From Mesostigma viride (lineage: Eukaryota; Streptophyta; Mesostigmatophyceae; Mesostigmatales; Mesostigmataceae): a stretch of DNA of 64,000 bases. Location of the stretch: positions 1,294,176 through 1,358,175 of the forward strand of contig RPFO01000084.1 in the NCBI GenBank assembly GCA_009746045.1, given 5' to 3'. Shown in pieces: positions 18,722 to 29,291 of the stretch. The notes under the pieces are model-generated. The model made no database searches, was not told the DNA's origin, and saw nothing but the letters and a program-made list of their open reading frames with translations. The translations under genes were made by a program, and so were the position numbers. Position 1 is the first letter of the stretch. Each line of letters starts with the position of its first letter.

Positions 18722-19611
18722 TTACTTGGTTTGCTGGGCCTTGCCCAGCTTCTCCATCATCGTGGCGCTTTGCAGGGCCATCTTCATGGCCGGGTTGCTC
18801 ACCAAGGAGGCATCCTCCTTGAGAGCAAGGAGGTGGCCAGCCACCTTCCACCCTCCAGACCCCTGGCTCTCCACTAGGAGCATTGCTGCAACCACCCTCA
18901 TGAGATACTCTACCCCAGCCAACTCCCCGGCTGCCGGCCCCAACTCCTTGAAGAGTGTGTCCATGGCCAGGGCGATGTTCATGACCACCTTCCTGCTTTC
19001 CTGGTTCCTCCACCCTCCTTGGCGAGTAGCCATGATCCAACTCTTTATCCCCCCTCCATTGTCGTTGGCATCCTCGAGCACCTCGGGGAGCACTCTCTCT
19101 TGCACCCTCCAATTCACCACTTGTGCTCGGGTGGGCAGCGTCACCCCTTTGGTCTTTTTCGGCTTCCTGGAAGCCCCATCTGCCCCGGCCAGCGCATCCT
19201 TCAATTTCGTCAGGAAATCCTCTTCCTCGGACTCCTCCTCCTCCCCCTCTACTTAATTGCCCGCCTGCCCCTGCTTGCCAATAATAGCCGCCAGCTCCAA
19301 GAGCTGCTCCCTCACATCCCCGCGGCCTTTCCCTTGCTCGGGGCTGGGCTTCCGACTTTTTTCGTCCCCTTTTTCGCCCCTTTCGTGGGCCGGCGTGGTG
19401 GCTGCATCTCCTCTTCGTCCGAGTCCGCCAAGTCCCGGGCGCTTTGGAGGGCTGCCACTAGCGCTTCGTTTGGGTCCGCTGCTGCCAGAATTTCAGGCCC
19501 GTCCACGTGGTCGACCAGCAGTCCAACGACGGACTCCAGCTGGGCCGCAGACCACCGGCTGACAGTAGTTACCCAGTCGGTCCCGAGGACCGCCTCAAAG
19601 GCAGCGCACAC
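18722..19611 (-). pseudogene. DIRS gag-like ORFs, broken (copy 1)
   Basis: The likely capsid-type protein lies upstream of pol. The C-terminal part (18722-19254) is helical with a charged N-terminus and ends KLGKAQQTK. The N-terminal part (19312-19611) starts MCAAFEAVLG and contains a Lys-rich PTKGAKKGTKK stretch. Copy 1 has an in-frame stop near 19252-19254, where copy 2 differs by two bases, and a missing C near 19317. No zinc knuckle is seen. The assignment rests on position and composition; no gag motif was recognised. Confidence 0.5.
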
Positions 19612-19853
19612 TTCAGGCAGGCCCGAGCAAGTGGAGAGCTCCTGATGGAGCCTTTTCTTCTGCGTCGGCCAGCCTAGTCAACCCTTTCCCGTCTGTTTAG
19701 TAGCTGTCGGCACCTCGGGATTAGCTTTCGGTAATTGCTTCCCAGCACCTGTCGAACCTGGCTTCCGCCCGGGCTTCGGCATTCCAGCCGCTTTGCAGAA
19801 AGGAATTCCGGGCGTCAGCTACGCTGCCCCTGACCCCTGTCGCCGCCTTCGTC

Positions 19854-20236
19854 AAAACAAAAGAGACCGCCATGAGCTAGGTGAGCAAGCTTTTATCGTG
19901 TTTCAAGGCCAACGGCTCTCTACCAACGGCCAGATCCGGCAACGGCCTCTAAACAGTTTTAGCCGTCAAGTTTTACTTCAGATATTGCTTGTTGCAAACC
20001 CGTCCGCAATCACAGATCTGTTAGGAGAACCTAGACGCAAAAATCCGTCGTCAAGGTACTCAGCACCGGCCGTCAAGGTATGGGCCGCAACAATTAGGCC
20101 ATATCATCCGTAATACTCGTACACTAGAAGCCTAATCAACCTTATTACGATCACATCACCCAGCTCTATTTCACCTAGCATCAGCGGCTCCCCTTCCGTA
20201 TCACTATAAAGAAACTATGTTCAGAGAACCCCGATT
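19854..20236 (-). repeat. DIRS A1 repeat (copy 1)
   Basis: A 383-bp left-terminal repeat of the element in its own orientation. It is nearly identical to A2 at 24359-24739, apart from a 2-base difference near the GTCAAGGTATGGG motif. Its outer end reads ACCCCGATT on the plus strand, followed by host GTTGCAAACA. Confidence 0.88.
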
Positions 20237-20413
20237 GTTGCAAACAATTCTAGCCGAGGACAAATTCTTTTATTATCAAAATAGTATGCCATATAAATGA
20301 TGACAAATATTCACTGCATTTGCTGACCACCCCGCATTTGCTAGCTGGGCCCTGTATGTAATGGCCTCCCATTTCCCATCGGACCATGCTGAATTTCTCA
20401 TCCAATGAATCTG

Positions 20414-20589
20414 CTACGTTGGAAACATGGCATGCAGCGCCCCGCCAGGACGCTGCATGCCAGGGTTGATTGGCTCGTGTAGAATGCCAAAAAACACAGC
20501 CATGTTGCGGCAACCCATGGTAGTTTTCCGAAATGCGACTACGAGTCCTTGCTCCAGGTGCGTTGGCGCTTCGCCGGTGTGCCGCTTTT
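20414..20589 (-). CDS. possible terminal exon of the host gene (copy 1)
   Basis: Counterpart of 45142-45317, with sequence that reads the same. Linked in copy 1 only to downstream parts of the gene. Confidence 0.33.
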
Positions 20590-20839
20590 CTGCTCCACAA
20601 ACATATACGAAAATCCGGAAAATACAAGGGATGAAAATCAAGTTCATACATTAGAAAGCAAGCAGTAGCAGCAGCAGCCGTATCAAGAGATGTTCCAATG
20701 ATACGTTATGGATGGGTGACATGGCTGTGAACAGCCTACGCAAAAATTCACGATATGCATGCAAAATACACGGCATGGGCAAACATATCTTGAGCTCCTT
20801 ACTCGTCAATGATTGCCACTTTGTTGGCGTCCAGAGCTT

Positions 20840-22197
20840 CTGCACCACAAAAACATCACATCCAGAAGGCTAGCATGAAGAAACGAGGAGCTAACCTATG
20901 TACCTGTGCACAAAACCCCTACCTTGCTTCCTTGACAATTCCTTGCCTACATAAATGTGGTGGGGTGGCATGCATAAATGGATGTGGTGGGGTGCCCCAA
21001 TGAAAAATAATACCCATTCACTTCCCCACTGAAAAGTAAGGAACAATAACCTTACCTGCCTGCCCCCGGCCATATCAATCAAATAATTAAATGAAAGATG
21101 CCTGCCGCCCTCAAAAAAAAAAAAAACTGATGCCTGCCCCCGACACCAAAAAAATTTTACCCCCTGCAACCGCTCCCTTTGTATGATTGATGGAATAAAT
21201 TATCAATGCCTCTGCATGCCCTCATTGGAACAGGTATAGCAGATGTCACAAAGAATGCAACAATCGGATTTCTCTGAACAATCGGATTGCTTTTTTCTTG
21301 CATGACGCTGGGCACGCGTTGGCCGAGGCTATGGTGATGCAAGGAATGCCGACGCCTCCCCGGCCTTGTGCCCGCTCGGCGCAGGGCTTAATTAAATTAA
21401 CAGACGGGCGGCAGCCCCTGAGCTTCCGGTTTCACGGAAGTCACAGCGGCTGCCAAGTGTCCGGACTGATTCTCACTTTGGAACTGGGTCCGGATGGTTG
21501 GGAATCTGCGCAGGAGGTTGGGCTGCGCTAGTGCAATATTCAGATCGAATATGAAGGGGAAGATCTGCTTGTCGAAACGGAAGGGCTGGCCTGCGTGGCA
21601 GCCTTGTACCTGAGGATGCTTGCGCTTCGGGTTAAGGTTCTGTGACGTTGGCTGGCCTGCCTTGGGCTGGTTCGTACCTGGGGATGCTTGCGCTCCGGGT
21701 TGGACTAGTTGAGGTCGTGGCGATAATTTTAATAAATTTAAAAATATTTTCACTCACACCGTTGTTTGGCGCGCGGTCTCGGCGCTGGGGGTGAGGGCTG
21801 ATATGCGGCCTTGATTATATGCCTAACGGTAAATCTGTTAGCATGGTAGGTGCGGGGGTGTGCCCCTGTCAAGGACGATGCTCTCCTAAAGGGGTCGTGG
21901 CGAAATATAGTGAGAAACGAAACTTGGGGTTTCGGTAATTGCTTGATCGCTGTGTCTTCTGCTTTGTCTTCGCAACAACAACAACTCCTGTTGCCGATCA
22001 GAGGGGAGGCCTTCTTTGGGGTCGGTGGCGGGCCCTGCAAAGGGTCAATTCGCGGGAATGTGGTTACCTATAACAGTGGATCAATGCATCCACAGCTGCT
22101 GGTGTTAAAACGGGGTCCATTGCGGCAGGGCATTCTCGATGGACACGCGGTCCTGGGAGAGAGGGGAGCGGCTTTGAGTCAGCCAGGCGTGGGGGAG
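20840..22197 (-). other. host intron or intergenic sequence (copy 1)
   Basis: No exon I can defend. It contains a poly-A/T stretch at about 21112-21126, two imperfect ~68-base tandem units around 21584-21705 (GGCTGGCCTGC...GGATGCTTGCGCT), and ATCGGATTTCTCTGAA, which recurs at about 22325. Copy 2 counterpart: 45568-46928. Confidence 0.5.
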
Positions 22198-22931
22198 TTG
22201 GGGATTCGCAAACTTTGCTCGGAGAACTGCAAATGGCAGGGGACGCCATTTTGCTGTCCATTTTAAGCGACCACTTAATGTTTTCAATAAGAAGTTGGTG
22301 GAGTGGGAGCAATGGATACACGAATCGGATTTCTCTGAAAATAGTTTCTTATAATGGGCGAGAACGAACGCCGCAATCGAAGTGTTCCTGACGGCGGCAA
22401 AGATTACGTGGCACGCTCTTGGGGTTCCAGTTTCGCTGGCATGGCCGGCGACTAGGGCCGTTTTTAGCGGATGATAATCAGTTTGGATTTTGTAACTGGG
22501 TGATTAGTTACGGGCAGTTTTCGTTGTTGTTCAGGCGGTTAAAAAGGTCGTATTTATAAGGCCTTTTAATTTTGTATGCTGGCCTGAAACTGCCTTTGAT
22601 TGGCGACTAGTGTAGTTAAAAGTTCTGACTCGAATCATTTTGCTGACATTTCGTAGTTGCCGGTCTGACATTAGTTGTGTCAGTAAGGCTGGGATTTTTT
22701 TAGGGGCGTTGCCATGTAGCGTGTTGTGTCGTCTTTTTAGGGACCTTGCGAGGAAGGGGAAGGTCTTTTTTCTTGCCCACCCACCCTCCCTGTGTTTTGT
22801 TGTCTTGGGGATTCGCAAACTTTGCTCGGAGAACTGCAAATGGCAGGGGAAGCCATTTTGCTGTCCATTTTAAGCGACCACTTAATGTTTTCAATAAGAA
22901 GTTGGTGGAGTGGGAGCAATGGATACACGAA
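22198..22931. repeat. 127-bp direct repeats flanking ~480 bp (copy 1)
   Basis: Repeats 22198-22324 and 22805-22931 match at 126 of 127 positions (GGGGACGCC against GGGGAAGCC). Within them a unit running TGGGGATTCG to GGATACA has TG...CA ends. The total length of 734 bp would suit a TRIM-type non-autonomous LTR element, but I find no target duplication. A local duplication is an alternative. Copy 2 counterpart: 46929-47055 and 47536-47662. Confidence 0.55.
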
Positions 22932-23004
22932 CAAATTTCCCTTGCACACACATTCTTATGTAAACTAAAAAACAACACGAGTACTGTAACTGAAACCAAA
23001 ATAC

Positions 23005-23109
23005 CTTGAGTGGTGAGGACACCCCGGAAGAGCCCACACTGGCATCATCACTGTCTGAGTCATCACCAGCATGGCGCCCCAAGGCTCTCTCTTGGCGCGT
23101 CCAGTCAAC
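23005..23109 (-). CDS. host gene small exon (copy 1)
   Basis: Counterpart of 47736-47840 with the same splice sites and coding content. In this copy it is separated from upstream exons by the gap. Confidence 0.45.
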
Positions 23110-23517
23110 CTGCAAAGAAATGGAAACAAGATATCGGAAAACCATTTGATGGCGCTGAATACACAACTCTCACACAACATACTAGCACATTCATAAATTC
23201 ATTTCATGCAGATCAACGGCGATAAAAAAACAAAAAAACTCTGACAACCGCATCTCTGTGAGCACCTACCGATGTTGCTGTCATCGTGTGACTTGACATC
23301 GAGACATCAGCATTCCTTTGCCGCTGAACAGGGCCTTTTGCCTCATCAACAACGCCTCCAGCCTTGCCCATTCCACCTCCGCTTCCGTCAGGGCTGGCGG
23401 CTCTGGTGGTTCAGCATCACAGAAAGCAAGCTGCCGCATTGCTGCAGGAAGTGGCGATGTGAAGTTGCACGGCAGCGCCCCCCCCCCGAGGCAACGGCCC
23501 CATCGCCACCCTGGTCC

Positions 23518-23921
23518 TTAGAAAACCCCATGCTCTCCGCTGTGGCCTAAGGCCTTGGCCTTGCAGGCCTCCGCCTCCGCTTTGGCCTTGGCCTCCGCCT
23601 CCGCTTTGGCCTTGGCCTCCGCCTCCGCTTTGGCCTTGGCCTCCGCCTCCGCTTTGGCCTTGGCCTCCGCCTCCGCTTTGGCCTTGGCCTCCGCCTCCGC
23701 TTTGGCCTTGGCCTCCGCCTCCGCTTTGGCCTTGGCCTCCGCCTGCGCTTTGGCCTTCGCCTCCGCCTGCGCTTTGGCCTTGGCCTCCGCCTGTGCTTTG
23801 GCCTTGGCCTCCGCCTGAGCTTTGGCCTTGGCCTCCGCCTGAGCTTTGGCCTTGGCCTCCGGCTCCGCTTTGGCCTTGGCCTCCGGCTCGGCTTTGGCCT
23901 TGGCCTCCGGCTCGGCTTTTG
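23518..23921 (-). pseudogene. host gene repeat exon, truncated by the gap (copy 1)
   Basis: Counterpart of 48250-48653: the same KAKAEAEA repeats and the same C-terminus ([10 protein letters not shown] and stop at 23518). It is cut by the gap at 23922 and the upstream exons are absent. Confidence 0.7.
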
Positions 23922-24045
23922 NNNNNNNNNNNNNNNNNNNNNNNNNNNNNNNNNNNNNNNNNNNNNNNNNNNNNNNNNNNNNNNNNNNNNNNNNNNNNNN
24001 NNNNNNNNNNNNNNNNNNNNNNNNNNNNNNNNNNNNNNNNNNNNN
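23922..24045. other. assembly gap (124 N)
   Basis: A run of 124 undetermined bases. To its left is the 24-bp minisatellite of the host gene. To its right is AT-rich low-complexity sequence that does not continue that gene. The two edges therefore belong to different places in the repeated unit, and the gap joins the end of copy 1 to the sequence left of the copy 2 DIRS element. The true distance is unknown. Confidence 0.99.
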
Positions 24046-24200
24046 TAACTGAGAATATTGAGAAAACTGAGAATATGGAGAAAACTGAGAATATGAGAAA
24101 ACTGAGAATAACAAGGGACTGAGAATACTGAGAAAATGCAAACCATAGACCTTATGCTAGCAGCGGCAATCTGCCAGCATAAGAATCAGCATTCTATTAA
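24046..24200. other. low-complexity flank of the copy 2 DIRS element
   Basis: The first ~80 bases are short degenerate repeats built on ACTGAGAATATGGAGAAA. The rest, up to the DIRS boundary at 24201, is non-repetitive. No coding potential is seen. This is the only sequence between the gap and the element, so it is the left insertion flank. Confidence 0.6.
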
Positions 24201-24325
24201 CCGTGGAACTCCAAGGTAACCAGACTCTTTATTAAAACAATAAGTAGAGCACATCGGGAAGTGGCCCTCAACTGGCCATCCTTACCCATGGGAACACTTT
24301 ATGTCCAAAAAGGCTAGCCTTACCC
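24201..24325 (-). repeat. DIRS B2 repeat (copy 2)
   Basis: A 125-bp terminal repeat matching B1 (24743-24867 and 47-171). It is the outermost 3' end of the element and borders host sequence TTCTATTAA. Confidence 0.88.
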
Positions 24326-24358
24326 CCAAACAGGCAACACACAGGGAGGGCGGGTGGG

Positions 24359-24739
24359 AAAACAAAAGAGACCGCCATGAGCTAGGTGAGCAAGCTTTTA
24401 TCGTGTTTCAAGGCCAACGGCTCTCTACCAACGGCCAGATCCGGCAACGGCCTCTAAACAGTTTTAGCCGTCAAGTTTTACTTCAGATATTGCTTGTTGC
24501 AAACCCGTCCGCAATCACAGATCTGTTAGGAGAACCTAGACGCAAAAATCCGTCGTCAAGGTACTCAGCACACCGTCAAGGTATGGGCCGCAACAATTAG
24601 GCCATATCATCCGTAATACTCGTACACTAGAAGCCTAATCAACCTTATTACGATCACATCACCCAGCTCTATTTCACCTAGCATCAGCGGCTCCCCTTCC
24701 GTATCACTATAAAGAAACTATGTTCAGAGAACCCCGATT
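24359..24739 (-). repeat. DIRS A2 repeat (copy 2)
   Basis: A 381-bp copy of A1 (44582-44964) placed between B1 and B2. This B1-A2-B2 block is the hallmark of split direct repeats, in which A and B complete a template for circularisation. About 33 bases unlike either repeat (24326-24358) separate A2 from B2. Confidence 0.88.
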
Positions 24740-24742
24740 CTT

Positions 24743-24867
24743 CCGTGGAACTCCAAGGTAACCAGACTCTTTATTAAAACAATAAGTAGAGCACATCGGG
24801 AAGTGGCCCTCAACTGGCCATCCTTACCCATGGGAACACTTTATGTCCAAAAAGGCTAGCCTTACCC
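24743..24867 (-). repeat. DIRS B1 repeat (copy 2)
   Basis: Corresponds to 47-171. It directly abuts the recombinase stop codon at 24868-24870. Confidence 0.88.
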
Positions 24868-25815
24868 TTACATCCCTCCCTGGCGACCCAAGCCAGGGGC
24901 AAAACAAAAACCGGTGGACGCATAAGACAAGAATGAAGGGAACTTAAGAGGAAGGCAGAGAAAAGACGCTCCGCCAAATGCGGGGGGGCAGGCGGCGATA
25001 GCCCGAACCAGGGCGTCAGGAAGGGTGAGGGCCAAGCTCCGGTGCAATCCCACATAGTGGGCGACAGTTTTGCTGCTGCGCCAGCGACCCCGATGCTGAA
25101 TATCAGCCATGCTGCGCTGCCGCAAAAAATCATAGGTAGCCCCCCCATGCCGCAGCCCGTGAATGGTAAACACCGTGTCGACCCCCAAAGCCTGCGTGGC
25201 CTGATGCCAAACCCGGCTGAACTGGGCATAATCGTAAGGGAACACCCGCTCCCAGGCCGCCTTGCCACGCATACAAGCCCGCAAGAGGGTCTCAGTCATG
25301 ACATCCTCGACCACCACAGACTGCACCTCCCCCTTAGCCGTCTTAGCTGACATCAACAACAAGGCGCCCCGCTGCGAACCCCGCAACCGAACATCAGGCT
25401 GCAAGCGCACATGGCCGACCAACAGGTTGAGCGCCTCCGATACCCGCAGGTATTGTTGGAAAATAACGATGACCATCATAGCCGCACGAGGCTGCCGCTG
25501 GAGTACCATAGTACAAGCAAGCGCAAACGCAGCCTCCCATGGGATGGGGGGGGGGGCACGAGGGGGTGCCAACGTGCGCCAGCCAGCCAAAACACTTCGT
25601 GCCAAGGCCCAATCCCGCACCTCCCGGGGAAAGTACAAATTCAGGCCCATAAGCGCATTGACACACAACTGGCGGCTGTAACACCGTGAGTGCGCCCAAG
25701 CGACATACTCGCAATAGTATTCCTCAATCGTCAAGCCGCGCAACAAGCTGCCAGCCCGACCCCGCCGGCTCGCCCACCATGCAAAAAAGGACCTAAGGCC
25801 CCAATGGTAAACCAT
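24868..25815 (-). CDS. DIRS tyrosine recombinase (copy 2)
   Basis: The protein appears identical to copy 1. The catalytic Arg, H-x-x-R box, His/Trp and Tyr positions are all retained. The frame extends upstream to GTG 25831-25833, overlapping the RNase H stop codon. Intact reading in both copies, while neighbouring genes are broken, suggests that this part has few sequence errors. Confidence 0.9.
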   Translation of the reverse strand: MVYHWGLRSFFAWWASRRGRAGSLLRGLTIEEYYCEYVAWAHSRCYSRQLCVNALMGLNLYFPREVRDWALARSVLAGWRTLAPPRAPPPIPWEAAFALACTMVLQRQPRAAMMVIVIFQQYLRVSEALNLLVGHVRLQPDVRLRGSQRGALLLMSAKTAKGEVQSVVVEDVMTETLLRACMRGKAAWERVFPYDYAQFSRVWHQATQALGVDTVFTIHGLRHGGATYDFLRQRSMADIQHRGRWRSSKTVAHYVGLHRSLALTLPDALVRAIAACPPAFGGASFLCLPLKFPSFLSYASTGFCFAPGLGRQGGM

Positions 25816-25896
25816 CAAAGTAGCCGGCTTCACTCCTTGCCCTCAAGAAGGGTCAAGTAGCTAGCGCCAAGCCGAGGCCCGGGATTGGGATGAACA

Positions 25897-26481
25897 TGTC
25901 ATATTATAGGTTTCAGCTCGCAGTCACATGGAAATAATTAATGATTGTGTGCCGGTACTTAGCCATTTTGTGGTTCGAGGCGTTCGGGTTAATGCGGCGC
26001 ATTGGGACTTAGCCGTTTTGAGGTTCGGCTGAATTTTGGCTTGTGTGACCTACGACGATTTAAGTTACGCTGTGTGCGTTATGCCTCGTGAGTTACGCCC
26101 TAGACTTTGGCTGTGCAGCACTGGTCCGGTACTGAGGTGCGGACTAGGATTCTGGGTACTGCCGGCTGGCGTGACAAGTGGCGAGATACTGGTGTGTGTC
26201 GATTGGTCGGTACTCGGCTGGTGTGTTGTAACGGAGATGTGTAACGGAGATGCGTTCCCAGGCTTGCGTCGGTGCCTAGCGCCGCAGGCTAGCCTAGCCG
26301 CCTGACAGACGATGATGATCCAAAAGCCAGCATTGTGTTGCGGCGGTCCAACGGTTGTTGCTGCTATGCTGGCAATGGCTATATGGTTGCGCTGGTAAAT
26401 TAAGCTGGGGGCTTGGCTCTGAGTTTGTAACCTGATTACCGTAAATTATCATTTAATAAAAATTCGAACTCAATTTTAACA
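25897..26481 (+). repeat. element A 5' LTR (copy 2)
   Basis: 585 bp, reading the same as the copy 1 5' LTR, including the TGTC start and the AATGCGG variant that separates 5' from 3' LTRs. LTR-pair differences are therefore conserved between the two duplicates. Confidence 0.93.
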
Positions 26482-26521
26482 TGTACTAGGTCGGGGTTAA
26501 TTAATAAGGAAAAACGTAGCA

Positions 26522-27492
26522 ATGTCGGATCAAGAACAAGAAGAGACGGATTCGAGAAAGCGTACTGGGTGGAAGGATTTAAGAAATGAGAAGAATTTGA
26601 TAGAGCTGTGCAAAACACGAGTCGGGACAATTCCTCTTGATGCGGCAGTGACATTGGTAGAGGATTTCTGTGACAGGTTTGAGGCGTTTGTGGCGGATCA
26701 TGCAGATAAAACCGAGGATCTGTATGGGCTATTCCGGGATGCCGGAATGTTTAGAGCCGACAACGCCATTCTAGTAAATTGCCTGCGCTCCTGCCGTGAC
26801 GAGAAAATCGAGGGCGCTGCAATTGGAGGTAGGTTGCGTGCAGCACTTCTTGAATCGAAAGCATCTGCCAAGTCTCGTCATGTTGGCATTTATAATTGGG
26901 TGCCGAAGCGTCCCTACACACTCGACCTTCTCGCTTTGAGAAATGCGAGAAACGAGAGTGTAAAGGATGGCATTCCGGTGGTGGAACTGGCGGTGGTGGA
27001 CCGTTATGTTCGCAATGCCAAGGACCTTAATTTCCAGAATGCCATGGCAGCTCTCAAGCGTGAGAAAGCCGAGGATGATCTCAATAAGGCGATTGAGGTT
27101 ATCACGGGCATTGTCGAGGGTGAGGAGAGGGACATGGTGGCCCAACTGCGGGCCCAAGGTAAGCTCAATGAGCTGGGTCTGATTTCCCCTGCATTACCGT
27201 CTGTCGCTGTGAATTCCATTCCTTCTTCTGGTGGTGCCCAAGGTGGTGCTGCTAAAGCGCCGGATGGGGGCAAGGTGGCCGCCATTGCGGGCGGTGGTGG
27301 CTCTAGCGGCGCGGGGCCCAGCGGGCCTCGTGGCAATGGGGGCCCGATGCGTAGGGGCAATAAGGGCAGCTTCAGCCGAGCGCAGCGCATGCCTGGGAAG
27401 CGATGGCAGCAAGGTAGGCAGCAGCCATACCCGCAGCAGCAGCAGCATGCACAACAGCCAGCTGCGCCGCCGTATCAGCAGCAACAGCGCTC

Positions 27493-27557
<65 letters not shown>

Positions 27558-27823
27558 GTGCACAGCCGGCAGTGCATGGGGCATGCTTTGTGTGTGGGAA
27601 GTCGGGACACATGGCAGCCAACTACTATCACAGGCACAAGGACACTCTCCAGGCACGCAGCAACGCCAACTCGCAAGCACCAGCGGTGTGTCACAGGTGT
27701 GGGCAGCCAGGGCACTTTGCGAGGGACACTCACCTGTGCCCAGCGGCCCAGGGCGGTGAGTTTGAACGAGTCTCACGACGATGGACAACTGCCGAAGCTG
27801 AAATGGAAGGATGGTTGTATTAG
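26522..27823 (+). CDS. element A Gag with element B tail (copy 2)
   Basis: The 433-residue protein reads the same as copy 1, including the poly-Gln run and the degenerate first zinc knuckle (final Cys replaced by Tyr). The tail from 27759 onwards comes from element B LTR sequence. The same junction in both copies shows that the B insertion preceded the duplication or haplotype split. Confidence 0.88.
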
Positions 27824-28214
27824 CAATAATACAATGAGAGTAGTGTAAGCTGAGGGCTCAGAATGGAACGTCTGGGCAAACTCGGGTGCTGCGGCACTCC
27901 CCAGTGCTACGCCTATATGCCTATGGCGGTGCTACCTGCAGCACCTGCCAGTGGACAACTGTACACTGCAATGCCATGCGACCACGTCACTAGCAACCAG
28001 CTAAGACTCGGCCCGTCAGGCCCGGCTACACCGGACCTGGCGGGTCGAGCTAGCACCTAGGAACAGTCTGGCACTAACCGCACATCGGTCCACATGACAC
28101 CTCAGTACCGTACACCCTGCCGTACAGTACTGAGGTGTCCCGCTCAGCCGCGGTAGGCAATACGCGGCGCGCAGGCCGGAAATCCGTGTGTCAGCCTAAG
28201 CATCTCATCTAACT
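27759..28214 (-). repeat. element B 3' LTR (copy 2)
   Basis: 456 bp, differing from copy 1 by two substitutions near CACATCGGTCC. Ends AGTT...AACT. Confidence 0.92.
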
Positions 28215-29291
28215 CCCATTATGTTTTCCTTTCAGGTTGAAGGCTAGCGACTTCAAGCCTGACCCTGCCCAGCTAGGAGACTGACTCCAAGCTGACTGAG
28301 GTGCTGAGCAACTGACACCCATACTGCAACATCTGGACTGAAAAAGATGGGCCCCAGAACTCGTGCAATACTTGTGATGGCATCACGTTTAGCTCAACAT
28401 GCCCGGGGAGTTCCTCCTCCTCGCGAGCTCACAAGGGAGATAGCTATGCCTGTCTGCCTATCCAGGGAGTGCATCACCAGCCAAGAGAGCCATTGTAAAA
28501 AAATGCCAAGGTAACCGTTTAAGAGGTTCCATGTTGTTCCATCATCATCGCCCACTCAGAGAAAAATACCCAGCCAGGCTGGGTCAACTGAGCTCAGGTT
28601 ACCTGCAACCTGAGGAGTGACAGTGGACAGGTTTATTGCACCCTGCACTGTCCATGTTGTACCTGCACAACATGTGAGGACCAGCCACCCCTGCCCTGCA
28701 CAGAGGGGGCTGAAGTCCTAGTGACAGGTGACAGGACTATGACATCCTGGACCTGGCCACGTTGCACCTGCACAACGTGTGAGGACCAGCCACCCCTGCC
28801 CTGCACATGGTGACTGAAGTCCTGGTGACAGGTGACAGGAATATTTCATCCTGCACCTGTGCTGAGCACGTTGTACTAGACAACATGACAGCACCCATGC
28901 CTTACTGCCACTGAACAGTAAGGCCAGGTGGCCCAGGATATCCACAGTGAACTGGGGTCCTGGGTAACCACCTGTCAAGGGAGCTTTGACCCTCCACTTG
29001 AATGGGGGCACCTGAGCCACTGAGCTCAAGGCCAATCCACCAAGGCATACGCCCTAGTGGAGAAAAATGTGAGATACATCCCATGCCCACCTATGAAGGT
29101 GTGCATAACGAAATTCCATGGTGTTGAAAAAATCAAAACAGATTTTATTGGGCATAGGGCACGCAGATGTATGAAAACAGACTCCAACCAACCCCCCTTG
29201 CTGGAAGCCACAACCTACCCCTTGGACCTGCCCAAGGGGTACTGGGTGACCTAGGCGGCCCTGGTGAACAGGACCCTGCTAGGCGTCCCCC
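28215..29291 (-). other. element B 3' untranslated region with tandem repeats (copy 2)
   Basis: Counterpart of 3519-4582. It holds the same ~105-bp imperfect tandem units starting at about 28657. No coding signal. Confidence 0.65.

Larger units (their letters stand above)
1..20236 (-). mobile_element. DIRS-like retroelement, copy 1, split by Copia A
   Basis: On the minus strand the order is A1 repeat (19854-20236), gag-like ORFs (18722-19611), RT-RNase H (16548-18672), Copia A insertion (1201-16542), the last codons of RNase H (1134-1195), tyrosine recombinase (172-1119), B1 repeat (47-171) and the start of A2 (1-43). A tyrosine recombinase in place of a DDE integrase, together with split direct repeats A1...B1-A2-B2, defines the PAT/TOC/kangaroo-like group of DIRS elements. 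The B2 end lies left of the window. Without the insertion the element would be about 5.5 kb. Confidence 0.88.
1..23921. repeat. ~24 kb direct duplication, copy 1
   Basis: This segment is repeated in the same orientation at 24697-48653. The offset drifts from 24696 at the left to 24732 at the right because of small indels. All nested insertions, LTR ends and target duplications occur at corresponding positions. Differences are scattered substitutions and many 1-4 base indels, often in homopolymers. Copy 1 ends abruptly at the N gap, inside a GC-rich 24-bp minisatellite. It begins before the window. A recent tandem duplication and falsely joined haplotigs are both possible; the gap favours the second. 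Confidence 0.95.

Noticed and set aside
21580-21710. Tandem units in host sequence as a gene (ORF 21397-21753 minus)
   Set aside because: The ORF contains the imperfect repeats, has no domain and no clear splice context.
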